NCBI GenBank assembly: GCA_964470965.1
Contig: CAYYIS010000054.1
Coordinates: 1-34,992 of the forward strand
Reading direction: 5' to 3'
Length of the DNA: 34,992 bases
From: CAYYIS01 sp964470965
Lineage (GTDB): Bacteria > JAAXHH01 > JABIQT01
The notes below the pieces were generated by a model that was given only the letters and a program-made list of their open reading frames with translations, made no database searches and was not told the DNA's origin. Below, piece by piece: positions 7,742 to 15,578 of the stretch. A program made the translations under genes and the position numbers. Every line of letters starts with the position of its first letter. Position 1 is the first letter of the stretch.

Positions 7742-8854
7742 ATGGCCATAATCTACGACGCACACGCCTACTGTTTCCCCGATCCGGGCGCGTGTGGCGG
7801 CTTCGAAGATCCGGAGGAATTCCGGCGGCACCTTCAGCTCTTCATGGCCCATGCCCGGCAACAACCGGTCTGGCGCAAAAAGGATCGTTCGCCTGCCGAT
7901 ATAAGCGGACTGGCGGACCCGACTCGGCCGTGGGATTTCGATGGATTGAATGACGCACAGTTCCGAACCGGTCCCCACGGCCTGGTGGAATGGACCGTGG
8001 ACGGGGAAGACTACGTGAAGCAGGCCCTGCCGCCCTGGACCGTGGATTTCTCCTATCCCCCCAACGCTCTCGTGGCTGAGATGGACTATGCCGGAGTGGA
8101 CCGGGCCCTGCTGCACCGAACGCCTTACATGAGTATTTCCAACGAGTATATCGCCGACTGTGCCCGACGTTTTCCGGACCGGATCCAGGGACTGGCCCAC
8201 GTGGAAGAGTGGCTGATCAAGACGGAGCCCGATGCCTCGATTCTAAAGCTGGAGCAGGCTGTCAGCGGGCTGGGGCTATCGGGATTGCAGTTCATGCCGT
8301 TCCACATGGCGTTGTACGGCCAGGCCGCCGATTGGAACAGCCCCGGATTCCGTCCCTTCTGGGACGCGGTCGCCCAACTTGATGTCCCCGTATTCTTCAC
8401 CATAGGTGCCGGTTCCACTCTGGCATCCTACCTGGAGGAGCTGCGTAACCTGCGGGGATGGATGGACCGGTACCCGGACGTACAAATGGTCTGTACCCAC
8501 GGATTCAACTGGCGGCTCTTCGCGGACGGAGAAACACTGCACATCCCCGATATCGTGTACGAAACCGCCCCCACCGATCATCCCAACTTCAACATCCAGA
8601 TTCTGTTTGCCGTATTCCTCCAGACCCGTTGGGACTATCCCATGCCTCAGATGCGCCCGGTACTTGAAACGATGATCCACCGCATCGGCGCCGACCGGAT
8701 CATGTGGGGCACGGACATCCCCATCGTACTGCTCCATTGGACCTACCGCCAGAGCCTTGACTACATCCGCCAATACTGCGACTTCATCAGTCCGGAGGAT
8801 ATGGACCTCATTCTGGGTGAAAACATGGCCCGGTTTATGGAAGGCGGGAAGTAA
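7742..8854 (+). CDS. Amidohydrolase-2 family TIM-barrel protein with atypical metal site
   Basis: A 370-residue protein of the amidohydrolase-related (PF04909/ACMSD-like) family. The first-strand motif is DAHAYCFP (6-13), where the usual HxH has become H8-x-Y10. The next family ligand, a His after 'LPV', is a threonine in VPVFFTIG (T220). The later CTHGF (H253) and MWGTDIP (D325) motifs are kept. A roughly 90-residue insertion with a Trp-rich segment separates strand 1 from 'LVAEMDYAGVDRALLH' (110-125). Three of five usual ligands remain, so the metal content and reaction are uncertain; family members act as decarboxylases or lactone/amide hydrolases. GGGAGG lies 7 bases before the ATG. Its partner gene is the BNR protein upstream. 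It is cytoplasmic. Confidence 0.85.
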   Translation: MAIIYDAHAYCFPDPGACGGFEDPEEFRRHLQLFMAHARQQPVWRKKDRSPADISGLADPTRPWDFDGLNDAQFRTGPHGLVEWTVDGEDYVKQALPPWTVDFSYPPNALVAEMDYAGVDRALLHRTPYMSISNEYIADCARRFPDRIQGLAHVEEWLIKTEPDASILKLEQAVSGLGLSGLQFMPFHMALYGQAADWNSPGFRPFWDAVAQLDVPVFFTIGAGSTLASYLEELRNLRGWMDRYPDVQMVCTHGFNWRLFADGETLHIPDIVYETAPTDHPNFNIQILFAVFLQTRWDYPMPQMRPVLETMIHRIGADRIMWGTDIPIVLLHWTYRQSLDYIRQYCDFISPEDMDLILGENMARFMEGGK

Positions 8855-8983
8855 GGGGGCCGGTAGGACGGTGAGAGCCGGGAGCTGCTCTTTGCGCGCC
8901 ATATCCTCTATCTGCCGGCTCAATCGTCCACGTTCCGTAAGAAAATGCTCTGATTCATCAGCAGGCAGTCGTGTTGAGAAGCA

Positions 8984-10036
8984 TTATCCTACGCGACATC
9001 GCTCGATCACATCCATGTCCAGCGTAACCCCCAGGCCGGGACCTTCGGGCAGTATGAAATGGCCCTCGTCCAGAACCAGGCTCCCTCCCAGGACATCCGC
9101 CGAGCGGACGAACGGAAGCTCATCGCAGGGTAGCGTGGCGTTCGGAATCGTAGCCTGGACGTGGGAGGAGTATGCGGCCAGGATGCCCAGGCATACGCCC
9201 CCCATCTGTATCCAAACCGGAACATCGGCCGCTTCCGCCACAGCAGCGGCTTTAATCACCTCCTGAGAGGTGCCGCCCAGCGTAGCATAGTCGAGACATT
9301 CCGCCTTTAACGCTTCCAGCACATCGCTGGCCAGGCACGGCCGTGCACCCCCTGCCTGCGGTGCGCCGAAGTGCATGGCAAGAGGAATATCAGTCTTTTC
9401 CCGCAACAGGCGGTACCAGTCCAGCCGATTCTTGAGCATAGGGTCTTCGAAATTGGAGACGGTGCCATACGGTCCCAGCTCTTCTGCCAGCCGCGTAGCG
9501 ACATGCAGGTGCTTGAACTCCGTGTTGGGATCTACTCCGACCGTGTAATCAGGTCCCGCCGCCTCTTTCATAAGCTTCACCGTCTCGACGATGTTCCAGC
9601 TGCGGGCTTTGAGTTTATGATTGGTAAAACCCATCCGGGCACCAACCTCAGCCTCTGCAGCCGTATCTTCCGGCTCCATGGGACTAGACCAGTACGAAAC
9701 CGGAATCCGATCCCGCACTTTGGGCCCGAAAAACCGCCATACGGGAATGCCGTATGCCCGTCCCGCGATATCCAGCAGCGCGCATTCGAACAGCATCCCC
9801 TGCGCAAATGGATCGATCCCCAGCGGATCCTGCCCTACAAACCCTTCGGCCGTTGCACCGAGCTGTTCCCGTGACTCCCGGGACAGATGGTACACGGCGG
9901 ATTCCCCGATTCCGGTCAACCCCTCGTCCGTGAGGATACGGCATATGGTAATATCATAGATCTTTTCCCGGTATTTCGCTATTGCCGGGATCAAAGGCAC
10001 ATCGACCTGAAACAGGTCTACCTGGGTGATTTTCAT
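8984..10036 (-). CDS. Enolase-superfamily protein (mandelate racemase/muconate lactonizing-like) 1
   Basis: A 350-residue protein with the N-terminal capping domain (1-115) and TIM barrel of the enolase superfamily. K141 and K143 (KLK) form the KxK base motif; D169 (VGVDPN) and E197 (NFEDP) are the first two magnesium ligands. The third ligand position, usually 'GE', reads MHFG (H222), and the usual catalytic His region reads VWIQMGG, with Gln instead. This pattern is shared with the paralogue at 18530 and points to a non-mandelate subgroup. The family abstracts a proton alpha to a carboxylate, typically in sugar-acid dehydration or epimerisation. It is cytoplasmic. No strong Shine-Dalgarno is seen before the ATG at 10036. 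It is convergent with the amidohydrolase, 129 bases away. Confidence 0.9.
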   Translation of the reverse strand: MKITQVDLFQVDVPLIPAIAKYREKIYDITICRILTDEGLTGIGESAVYHLSRESREQLGATAEGFVGQDPLGIDPFAQGMLFECALLDIAGRAYGIPVWRFFGPKVRDRIPVSYWSSPMEPEDTAAEAEVGARMGFTNHKLKARSWNIVETVKLMKEAAGPDYTVGVDPNTEFKHLHVATRLAEELGPYGTVSNFEDPMLKNRLDWYRLLREKTDIPLAMHFGAPQAGGARPCLASDVLEALKAECLDYATLGGTSQEVIKAAAVAEAADVPVWIQMGGVCLGILAAYSSHVQATIPNATLPCDELPFVRSADVLGGSLVLDEGHFILPEGPGLGVTLDMDVIERCRVG

Positions 10037-10607
10037 AAACTTTAACGGCCCCTATGTTTTATTATCTGATGAATTAGCCGTTGTTCACCTGGAAAGGGGA
10101 ACAGGCATTTCGCACGGTCCATTTTTCAGGGGGAACATTCTCTCCGTGATGAATGTTTTCCAAATGCTTTCCCTGCAAAGCTTGTCTATCAGTGTAAAAC
10201 AGGTCCAAAAAGGAAGGGAAAGTCAGGGGAGGTGCATGGGCCTCACACGTACGCAACGCTCCGTAAACAATAAGCCACTATATCTCTAAGGCCACAGCGT
10301 TACAGCGATGATTCACGGTTCTATGGCTGGCCTTTGAAAACCCGGCCGCGTTTGATTCTGCCGGGCATGTCGTGATGATGTCGTTCTTTACGGTGCGACA
10401 CTGTTTTGCCAGCGCCGAGCCTCAGCAGCGTTGTCCTCTCCGGCCAGGTGATCTGCACCGGATAAACTCCAGGCGGAGCGTCGTCAATCGTTGGGCGTCT
10501 GGCCACGGTGCCCGCTATCCAACGCCTCAATCTGCTCCGTGCTGTTGGCGTCATCTATCATCAATCGGCGGGCGGCCTGTTTCTGTTGGGTACTGCCCAT
10601 CCCTTTA
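10037..10607. other. Intergenic region without a supported gene
   Basis: 570 bases between two minus-strand genes. Open frames on both strands around 10321-10623 are unrecognisable and lack ribosome sites. A promoter for the 8984 gene must lie here but no convincing -35/-10 pair was found. I see no repeat of note. Confidence 0.35.
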
Positions 10608-11999
10608 TTACCTTAGCAGATAGCCGCCGATCGTGATTGAGTACAAGCGGGCACGGTCGAACAGTATCTCTACCCTCACGGTTTCACCCAGCAGTTCATC
10701 CAGTTTCTTACCGTTACGCCAGGTGGGTTTCCATTTCAGGGAATCCCCGGTAAAGGGAAGACAATCATCTGCTGAAAAACCCTTCGCTACCTTCTGAGTC
10801 GGGGCTCCCTCACCAGGAAGCACATTTTTTTGGACGTACACTTGGGCACGAACTTCACCGACCGGAGCACAGACATTCAGCCAGAGGTTGCTCTCTTTGA
10901 GGTCGAACTCTTTGGTCAAAATGCTGCCTTCGCCTGCATAATTCTCCAGATACATGAATCCGTCAGGCCGGAGAGTGTGCATTACCATCGCGCTTTGTAG
11001 TTGCTCTTTCGGTATGGCGCCTTTTCCGCTATGGTCGGAGCGGGTGCAAGATGAATAGATGCGGAGCTCGTCTTCTAACTCCACCAGTTCGCAGGGGTAG
11101 ATGCCGTATCCTCCCAAATCCCCCGGCTCCGTGGGTTCAACAAAGTTCTCTCTGGAGGTACGGTTGAAATTGTGCCCGTTGATGCTGTAGACCAGATGGT
11201 TCGATACCGGCCCGTTCCCCTTTGTCGTCTTCTCTCCTGGGTCGCCGTGTAGATGCCATAGGAATCCGATAAAATAATCTCCATAGGGAAACGTGGGCAT
11301 CCCATAGGGTTGCGCCAGGGAAGGATCTTCAGAATCAGGGCGCAAGATGGTTTCCGGTTCAGAGAAATGATGCCAATCCTCTGTTTCCATCGTCGCGACG
11401 AGACGCTGGCTGAAGGGGTACTTAATGCCTTTGGCTCGACATATCACCTGGTGTTTTCCAGTCAGTTTGTTGAAGAAAATCGAATGACAGGTGTCGCTCG
11501 ACCAGTTACCCCAGCGAGCATCCGGCAGGTCATGCCAGTGGTATCCCTCCTCGCTCACGACCACAGGATTTCTCATTGAGTCAGGGCTGCGCCAGTCCCA
11601 ATCGAGATAGAGGATTTTGTATGGAAACTTGGCGTCAAGTCGGTCTATGTAAACATGACCGCTTTCCGCGTTTTTTTTACCTTCCATGAGACAGTGTGGA
11701 AAGCGGGAAGACCATGAGGTGTGTTGTTTGGATATTTTGTCGATTTCCCAGTGTATGCCGTCTTCACCAATCGCACCAAACAGCGCGTTACAGATGGGAT
11801 TCTTATCGTCCGGCTGGCCGCCGTATATGGCTCGCCACTTCTGCCTGTTCTCGTCGAAGAAAACCGACGGATAGGCGGTGCCTAAACCGTAGGGATCTGA
11901 AAATGTACCTTCAGTAACCGGCTTGGGGTTCCCCAGACGACGGACCGCATTATATTTTGACTCCAGGCACCAATCATCAAAAAAAAGTATCTTTTGCAT
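10608..11999 (-). CDS. Unrecognised propeller-like protein (GH43/GH32-clan-like fold suspected)
   Basis: A 463-residue protein with no signal peptide. Repeated segments end in W/Y-rich strands of the form found in five-bladed glycosidase propellers: AYPSVFFDENRQKWRAIYG (42-60), KILYLDWDWRSPDSMRNP, DTCHSIFFNKLTGKHQVICR, and MPTFPYGDYFIGFLWHLHG. The last 120 residues (EFDLKESNLWLNV... and VRVEILFDRARLYSI) look like the C-terminal beta-sandwich that follows such propellers in GH32-like proteins. I cannot place the catalytic acids with confidence, so this is a fold guess, not a function. The ATG at 11999 has GAAGGAT immediately before it. It lies alone between intergenic regions, so neighbours give little guidance. 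Confidence 0.75.
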   Translation of the reverse strand: MQKILFFDDWCLESKYNAVRRLGNPKPVTEGTFSDPYGLGTAYPSVFFDENRQKWRAIYGGQPDDKNPICNALFGAIGEDGIHWEIDKISKQHTSWSSRFPHCLMEGKKNAESGHVYIDRLDAKFPYKILYLDWDWRSPDSMRNPVVVSEEGYHWHDLPDARWGNWSSDTCHSIFFNKLTGKHQVICRAKGIKYPFSQRLVATMETEDWHHFSEPETILRPDSEDPSLAQPYGMPTFPYGDYFIGFLWHLHGDPGEKTTKGNGPVSNHLVYSINGHNFNRTSRENFVEPTEPGDLGGYGIYPCELVELEDELRIYSSCTRSDHSGKGAIPKEQLQSAMVMHTLRPDGFMYLENYAGEGSILTKEFDLKESNLWLNVCAPVGEVRAQVYVQKNVLPGEGAPTQKVAKGFSADDCLPFTGDSLKWKPTWRNGKKLDELLGETVRVEILFDRARLYSITIGGYLLR

Positions 12000-12161
12000 A
12001 TCCTTCAGTCCTCTATTCGCTATGCCACGGCTGAGCCAGATTTCCGATGACAGAATTCAGATTTCAGAAGCGTCAACTAAAGTTGAAAGGTCAAATAAAA
12101 GGGTTTAATACCTGGTGTTGAGAATTGGACAACAAGACAGATTATCAAACCCAAGAATGAT

Positions 12162-12181
12162 GGGGCAACGGATTATGCCCC
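12162..12181. terminator. Possible weak terminator hairpin downstream of the small membrane protein
   Basis: GGGGCA and TGCCCC form a perfect six-bp stem with an eight-base loop. It is 84 bases beyond the stop of the 12265 gene. On the plus strand GGTTTT follows; on the minus strand there is no clear U-run, so termination is uncertain. Confidence 0.35.
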
Positions 12182-12264
12182 GGTTTTGCGCTGCACGCCG
12201 TTTCGTTAATACAATACTGATATTGTTTGCCTGCTGTAAGGGAATTCATCCATGACAGATTTAC

Positions 12265-12732
12265 TTACTGGTTGTTCTTAGGTGTAGGTTCATAATTTAA
12301 AGCCTGTACCAATCCGAAAGGATCATCAGTACCTATTCTGTAATACTTCCCGTTCGACATCTTGAACTCCACCGCATCAAAACCTGAAACATTGTACAAC
12401 CAGCCGCGCCTTCCCCGTGCGATGTAATACCTGATTCCCCATCCATGCAGCCAACTGTTTTTTACTTCGCAGAAAGATTCTATTTCCGCCAGGAGGAACC
12501 TTTTCCTCCAAAATCCCGGTCCAAACCAAACACTAAGGGTCCGACTGTCCACAACGACTGTCAATGAGTAAAACGTATACAGCACCAGTATTTCCAAGCC
12601 TATCATAAAGGCTATCCATCCGGGAAATCGTGCAGCCGGTAGTATAAAAGCTGTCACAATGATCGTAAAACCAAAGATCCACCGTAAAAGTGTGGCCGGT
12701 TGGGTATGTTGATAACAATACGTGCCGGGCAT
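12265..12732 (-). CDS. Two-TM membrane protein with a PH-like soluble domain
   Basis: A 155-residue protein with two hydrophobic segments at about residues 16-34 and 39-61, followed by about 90 soluble residues rich in beta-strand patterns (VVVDSRTLSVWFGPGFW, LAEIESFCEV, AVEFKMSNGKYYRIGTDDP). That layout, including the closing 'YYRIGTDDP..LVQAL', resembles the small bacterial PH-domain membrane proteins found widely and mostly without known function. AAAGGA lies about 9 bases before the ATG. A strong GC palindrome (CCGGCCCGG core) lies just upstream near 12783-12791 and may be a regulator site. The function is unknown. Confidence 0.75.
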   Translation of the reverse strand: MPGTYCYQHTQPATLLRWIFGFTIIVTAFILPAARFPGWIAFMIGLEILVLYTFYSLTVVVDSRTLSVWFGPGFWRKRFLLAEIESFCEVKNSWLHGWGIRYYIARGRRGWLYNVSGFDAVEFKMSNGKYYRIGTDDPFGLVQALNYEPTPKNNQ

Positions 12733-13290
12733 TAACCAATCCTTTGGCTGCTTGCGTTGAAAATTATCCTCGTTGACATCCCCGGCCCGGGGGGACGGTA
12801 TGGGGCCCCTCCAGTATTCGGTGCCTGAAAATCTTAATCTTATAGGATGAAACAGCTGATTTTCTTCAGGGGCAAGACATTTCGTTGAAATTTAACGATT
12901 GGGGCAATTCTTACTGTGATGTCTGTCTAACCGCCTTATTCAAAGGGCGTAAAAACTGAACCCTATGGGAACGCAAATCAATGCCACCCGTCAATGCGAA
13001 GTTCCGAATAATGAAGTAACGCCCAGATTGTACCGAAAAACCCGCAGGATGTTACCTGCTGCTACAATTGCCCAGAACCGTACTGTCAATCTCCTGTTTA
13101 ACGAAGACACCGAGATGAGCTACTCCGGGAATAGTGACGTCGGGTGCGGAACAGCCCCGGGATCTTCAATACAGAAGGGAGGCTCTACCGGTTTTCGAGT
13201 CATTTTCAGGGCGCTATGCCCGCCCCGTTCATGATGCTTACGTTGAACCTGCGTGTGGGAAGAATTGTTAAAGGGCAACTGGCCATGCAC
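12733..13290. other. Intergenic region without a supported gene
   Basis: Around 560 bases. It holds the upstream region of the 12265 gene, including a GC-rich near-palindrome at about 12780-12795. Plus-strand frames at 12965-13234 and 13144-13680 are open but unrecognisable; the second runs through the PhyH gene on the other strand and is a shadow. No RNA gene or repeat is apparent. Confidence 0.35.
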
Positions 13291-14070
13291 TCAGGCTGTG
13301 GCAAGAACAGGGTAATGCTTACCCTTAAACGGCTTACCGATCTCCAGATCATCAGAGCCGCCAGCCGCCCAGTTTCCATCATAGGTCACGTAATCCGGAA
13401 CATAGATCACCGTAAAAGCGCGGCGAGGATCTTCTGTCCGATTCGGCGATGCGTAGTGAAACGTACACCCATGATGAAATGTAACACCACCTGCTTCCAT
13501 TTCCATAACGACCGGGTCTTCCTCTATAACGTCCCCATTCGCCACCACGTTTTCCAGCACACTCGCCCCTTCGATGTCGAACGGCACGGATTCCAGGCGG
13601 CCATAGGCATGAGATCCCGGAATGAATTGCATACAGCCATTTTCTTCTGTCACATCGTCTACAGCAATCCAGGCGGATAACGCACCCGGCTGTTCCATCG
13701 GGTAATAAGGCGCATCCTGGTGCCAGTTTGTGGCCCTGCTATGTTCCCCGCCGGATTTAATCAAGGCCTGATCATGATACAGGGAGACATGCCCGGCTTC
13801 CGAGAGGTCACGGGCGATTTCTGCCAGACGAGGATCATGGGTGAATTTACGAATCTCAGGATGATCTACCCACAGGTTGATCAGTTGTTTGAAAACACGG
13901 GTGAAACCTTCACTATGTTCCCGGTCCTGGCCAATCAAGCGGGGGCGGTTGCCGGCAATCACTTTGTCCAGTGCGGATCTGAGGGCGGTCGTTTCTACCC
14001 GGGTGAAAAACCGCGGTACCTGCAGATATCCATTTTTCCGATAGAATTGAACCGCGTCGGAGTCATTCAT
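13291..14070 (-). CDS. Phytanoyl-CoA dioxygenase (PhyH) family protein
   Basis: A 259-residue Fe(II)/2-oxoglutarate dioxygenase of the PhyH family. The iron-binding HxD is in NWHQDAPYY (H117, D119) and the distal His is in TFHYASPN (H205), followed by RRAFTVIYVP with the 2-oxoglutarate-binding Arg (R217 or R218). The 'MQFIPGSHAYG' strand (147-157) is also characteristic. The ATG at 14070 is preferred because AGAAGG precedes it and the family starts with a short helix 'AVQFYRKNGYLQV'; a longer frame to 14217 would add 49 unrelated residues. It hydroxylates a small organic substrate that cannot be deduced here; such paralogues are abundant in marine FCB and planctomycete-type genomes. It is cytoplasmic and appears monocistronic. 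Confidence 0.93.
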   Translation of the reverse strand: MNDSDAVQFYRKNGYLQVPRFFTRVETTALRSALDKVIAGNRPRLIGQDREHSEGFTRVFKQLINLWVDHPEIRKFTHDPRLAEIARDLSEAGHVSLYHDQALIKSGGEHSRATNWHQDAPYYPMEQPGALSAWIAVDDVTEENGCMQFIPGSHAYGRLESVPFDIEGASVLENVVANGDVIEEDPVVMEMEAGGVTFHHGCTFHYASPNRTEDPRRAFTVIYVPDYVTYDGNWAAGGSDDLEIGKPFKGKHYPVLATA

Positions 14071-14478
14071 GACGGCCTTCTTTGTGGTGTTAAGGCTTGG
14101 GCAGTGCAGACGGCTTTGGGTGGTATACGCCTCGATTGTGTGGAACCGCAGCCGCTGGAAATTCCGGCATCCCACACTGATTCTCTCAACCGCAATAAAG
14201 GCTAGCCGGATCAGCATAATCGGTTGATTCAGCCATTGAGAAAATAGACCTGGAAATCATCGTAGGTGACTCCCGCTTTTAAACCGTTTAGGTACTACCG
14301 CTCCGCTCGTGACGTTCTCAATCATCACAAGATCTAGAGTGTAGGCGACCACGTTGTACCTAAGTCATTTCTGATTTTTGGTTCTATAGACACGCAACAG
14401 TATTCCAGTTTAACGGAGTTTTACGGCACAGGTGCAAAAGGGTAATTGGCCGTGCCCGCAATATGGGCAGGCATCCGT
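14071..14478. other. Intergenic region without a supported gene
   Basis: It holds the upstream region of the PhyH gene and the downstream region of the Cys/His-rich lipoprotein gene. The only structure seen is a pair of eight-base inverted arms, TTAGGTAC (14288-14295) and GTACCTAA (14356-14363), separated by 60 bases. No gene is supported. Confidence 0.35.
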
Positions 14479-14913
14479 TTAATGGGCATGGTCTCCGCCT
14501 GCGTCATTATCTTCACCGTGGTTTCCGCCTTCGTCACTATCTTCACCGTGAGAATGGGAGATGTTCCACTTGACATCACCAGCCTTGACGCCGTCGATGA
14601 TGCCGTTGCCGTTGTGCCAGCCCAGTCCGCATCCGGCGCATACTTCTTCGCCCTCTTCCAGATTAATGCGGCAGGTACATTCACCTTCCTTCAACAGACA
14701 CCAGTCGCAGGCCGGTTCCACACAACAGAGATAATCGCCTTCGTTGGCCACAGCCATCTTAACTTTTTCCAGCTCTCCTTTCACCTGTTCGAGTGTGGCT
14801 ACAGCTGTCTGCTGTGGTTCAGGGGTTGGCTCCTGGGTGCATGAACCGATGAACAGAACACCGGACAATACCATGAATATGAACAGCGTACGAACTTGTC
14901 TCGATACAGACAT
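14479..14913 (-). CDS. Cys-cluster, His-rich lipoprotein, probably metal binding
   Basis: A 144-residue lipoprotein with lipobox IGSC (lipidated C25). After a short helical linker (LEQVKGELEKVKMAV, 41-55) come eight cysteines: C63, C64, C69, C72, C79, C81, C92 and C95, spaced as CC-x4-C-x2-C-x6-C-x-C-x10-C-x2-C. The tail has two tandem ten-residue units beginning HGED (122-131 and 132-141) and ends DHAH, giving five histidines mixed with acidic residues. Cysteine pairs and a His/Asp tail are typical of zinc, copper or nickel binding; no enzymatic motif is visible. AAAGGAG lies about 9 bases before the ATG. Similar cysteine-pattern proteins exist without known function, to my memory. It would sit on the outer side of a membrane. 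No metal transporter is adjacent. Confidence 0.82.
   Translation of the reverse strand: MSVSRQVRTLFIFMVLSGVLFIGSCTQEPTPEPQQTAVATLEQVKGELEKVKMAVANEGDYLCCVEPACDWCLLKEGECTCRINLEEGEEVCAGCGLGWHNGNGIIDGVKAGDVKWNISHSHGEDSDEGGNHGEDNDAGGDHAH
14491..14550 (-). repeat. Two tandem 30-bp units coding the HGED repeat
   Basis: Bases 14491-14520 and 14521-14550 match at 27 of 30 positions. Each encodes a ten-residue acidic His/Gly unit in the C-terminal tail of the lipoprotein. All three differences are substitutions, so the frame is kept, as expected for a recently duplicated coding unit that can vary in copy number. Confidence 0.85.
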
Positions 14914-15356
14914 GATAACTTACTCCTTTGTGAAATGTGAAGGTTCACAACTCACCGTCTAGAGGTCCATAGATTGAATTTAGCAGTTTTTCATGAATCT
15001 GACGGCCATTGTTTTTTCCATACTCCCTTCCCATGGTCAAAAATAATCGACAGTGCATTATCAAGCTTTAACTGACACACCAAACTGACAAGGCGCCAAA
15101 GGGTTACACGGACCTACTAGAGCGCACAGCCATCATGCGTTGGCCATACCTGGATCAGAAGCGTCATCCTCTTCGTCACCTCGTACCCGGAGCCGCCGGC
15201 CATTCCGGCTGCCTGCACTTGGCCTACCGGCCCATTGGACGTTCGCTTCTGGCCCCCTGGGCCCCGATCGCCGTTTTAAGCCCAGCTGGTCTAACAAAAA
15301 CAGATAACTAACCCGGCTGGCACCGCCCGATTCTGCCTTGGTCACACCAGCGGCGG
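14914..15356. other. Intergenic region without a supported gene
   Basis: It separates the stop of the binding protein remnant from the lipoprotein start. A minus-strand open frame (15133-15345) follows the binding-protein tail by a dozen bases but is basic, low in hydrophobic content and unlike any permease, so it is probably not a gene. No permease or ATPase follows the binding protein, which is unusual for this transporter type. Confidence 0.35.
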
Positions 15357-15578
15357 CTATTGCTTAGGCGCGGTTGTGACGTTGCCGGGCCAGACGATGG
15401 CAGTTTCGTCCACCGTCAGTTCACCGGTCGCCGGATCCACGGTGCCCACGGAAACAAACTCGACGATCTTACCGTCCGCCTTGTAGCCATGGCTATTGAA
15501 TATCTGAACAGGCATTTCGGCCCGGTCATTAGTACCCGGAACGAGAGAGACGCGTCCCGTCGCACCGTTGAAATCCAT
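15357..15578 (-). pseudogene. 3' part of the branched-chain-type binding protein, after an in-frame TAA
   Basis: These 73 codons are in the same frame as the gene at 15579-16622 and start directly after its TAA. The first residues, MDFNGATGRVSLVPG, match the conserved C-terminal 'DFdGvtGrisF' strand of LivK-type binding proteins, and the rest (PVQIFNSHGYKADGKIVEF) continues that domain. Thus the stop splits one gene. If it is real, this segment is not translated or only as a short separate peptide from the ATG that follows the stop (TAAATG). Confidence 0.75.

Noticed and set aside
10321..10554. 77-codon minus-strand frame in the gene-free stretch
   Set aside because: Basic, Arg/His-rich composition typical of random GC-rich frames and no ribosome site.
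14288..14363. Eight-base inverted arms TTAGGTAC and GTACCTAA
   Set aside because: They are 60 bases apart with no linked gene or duplicated flanks, so a mobile-element or regulatory role is not supported.
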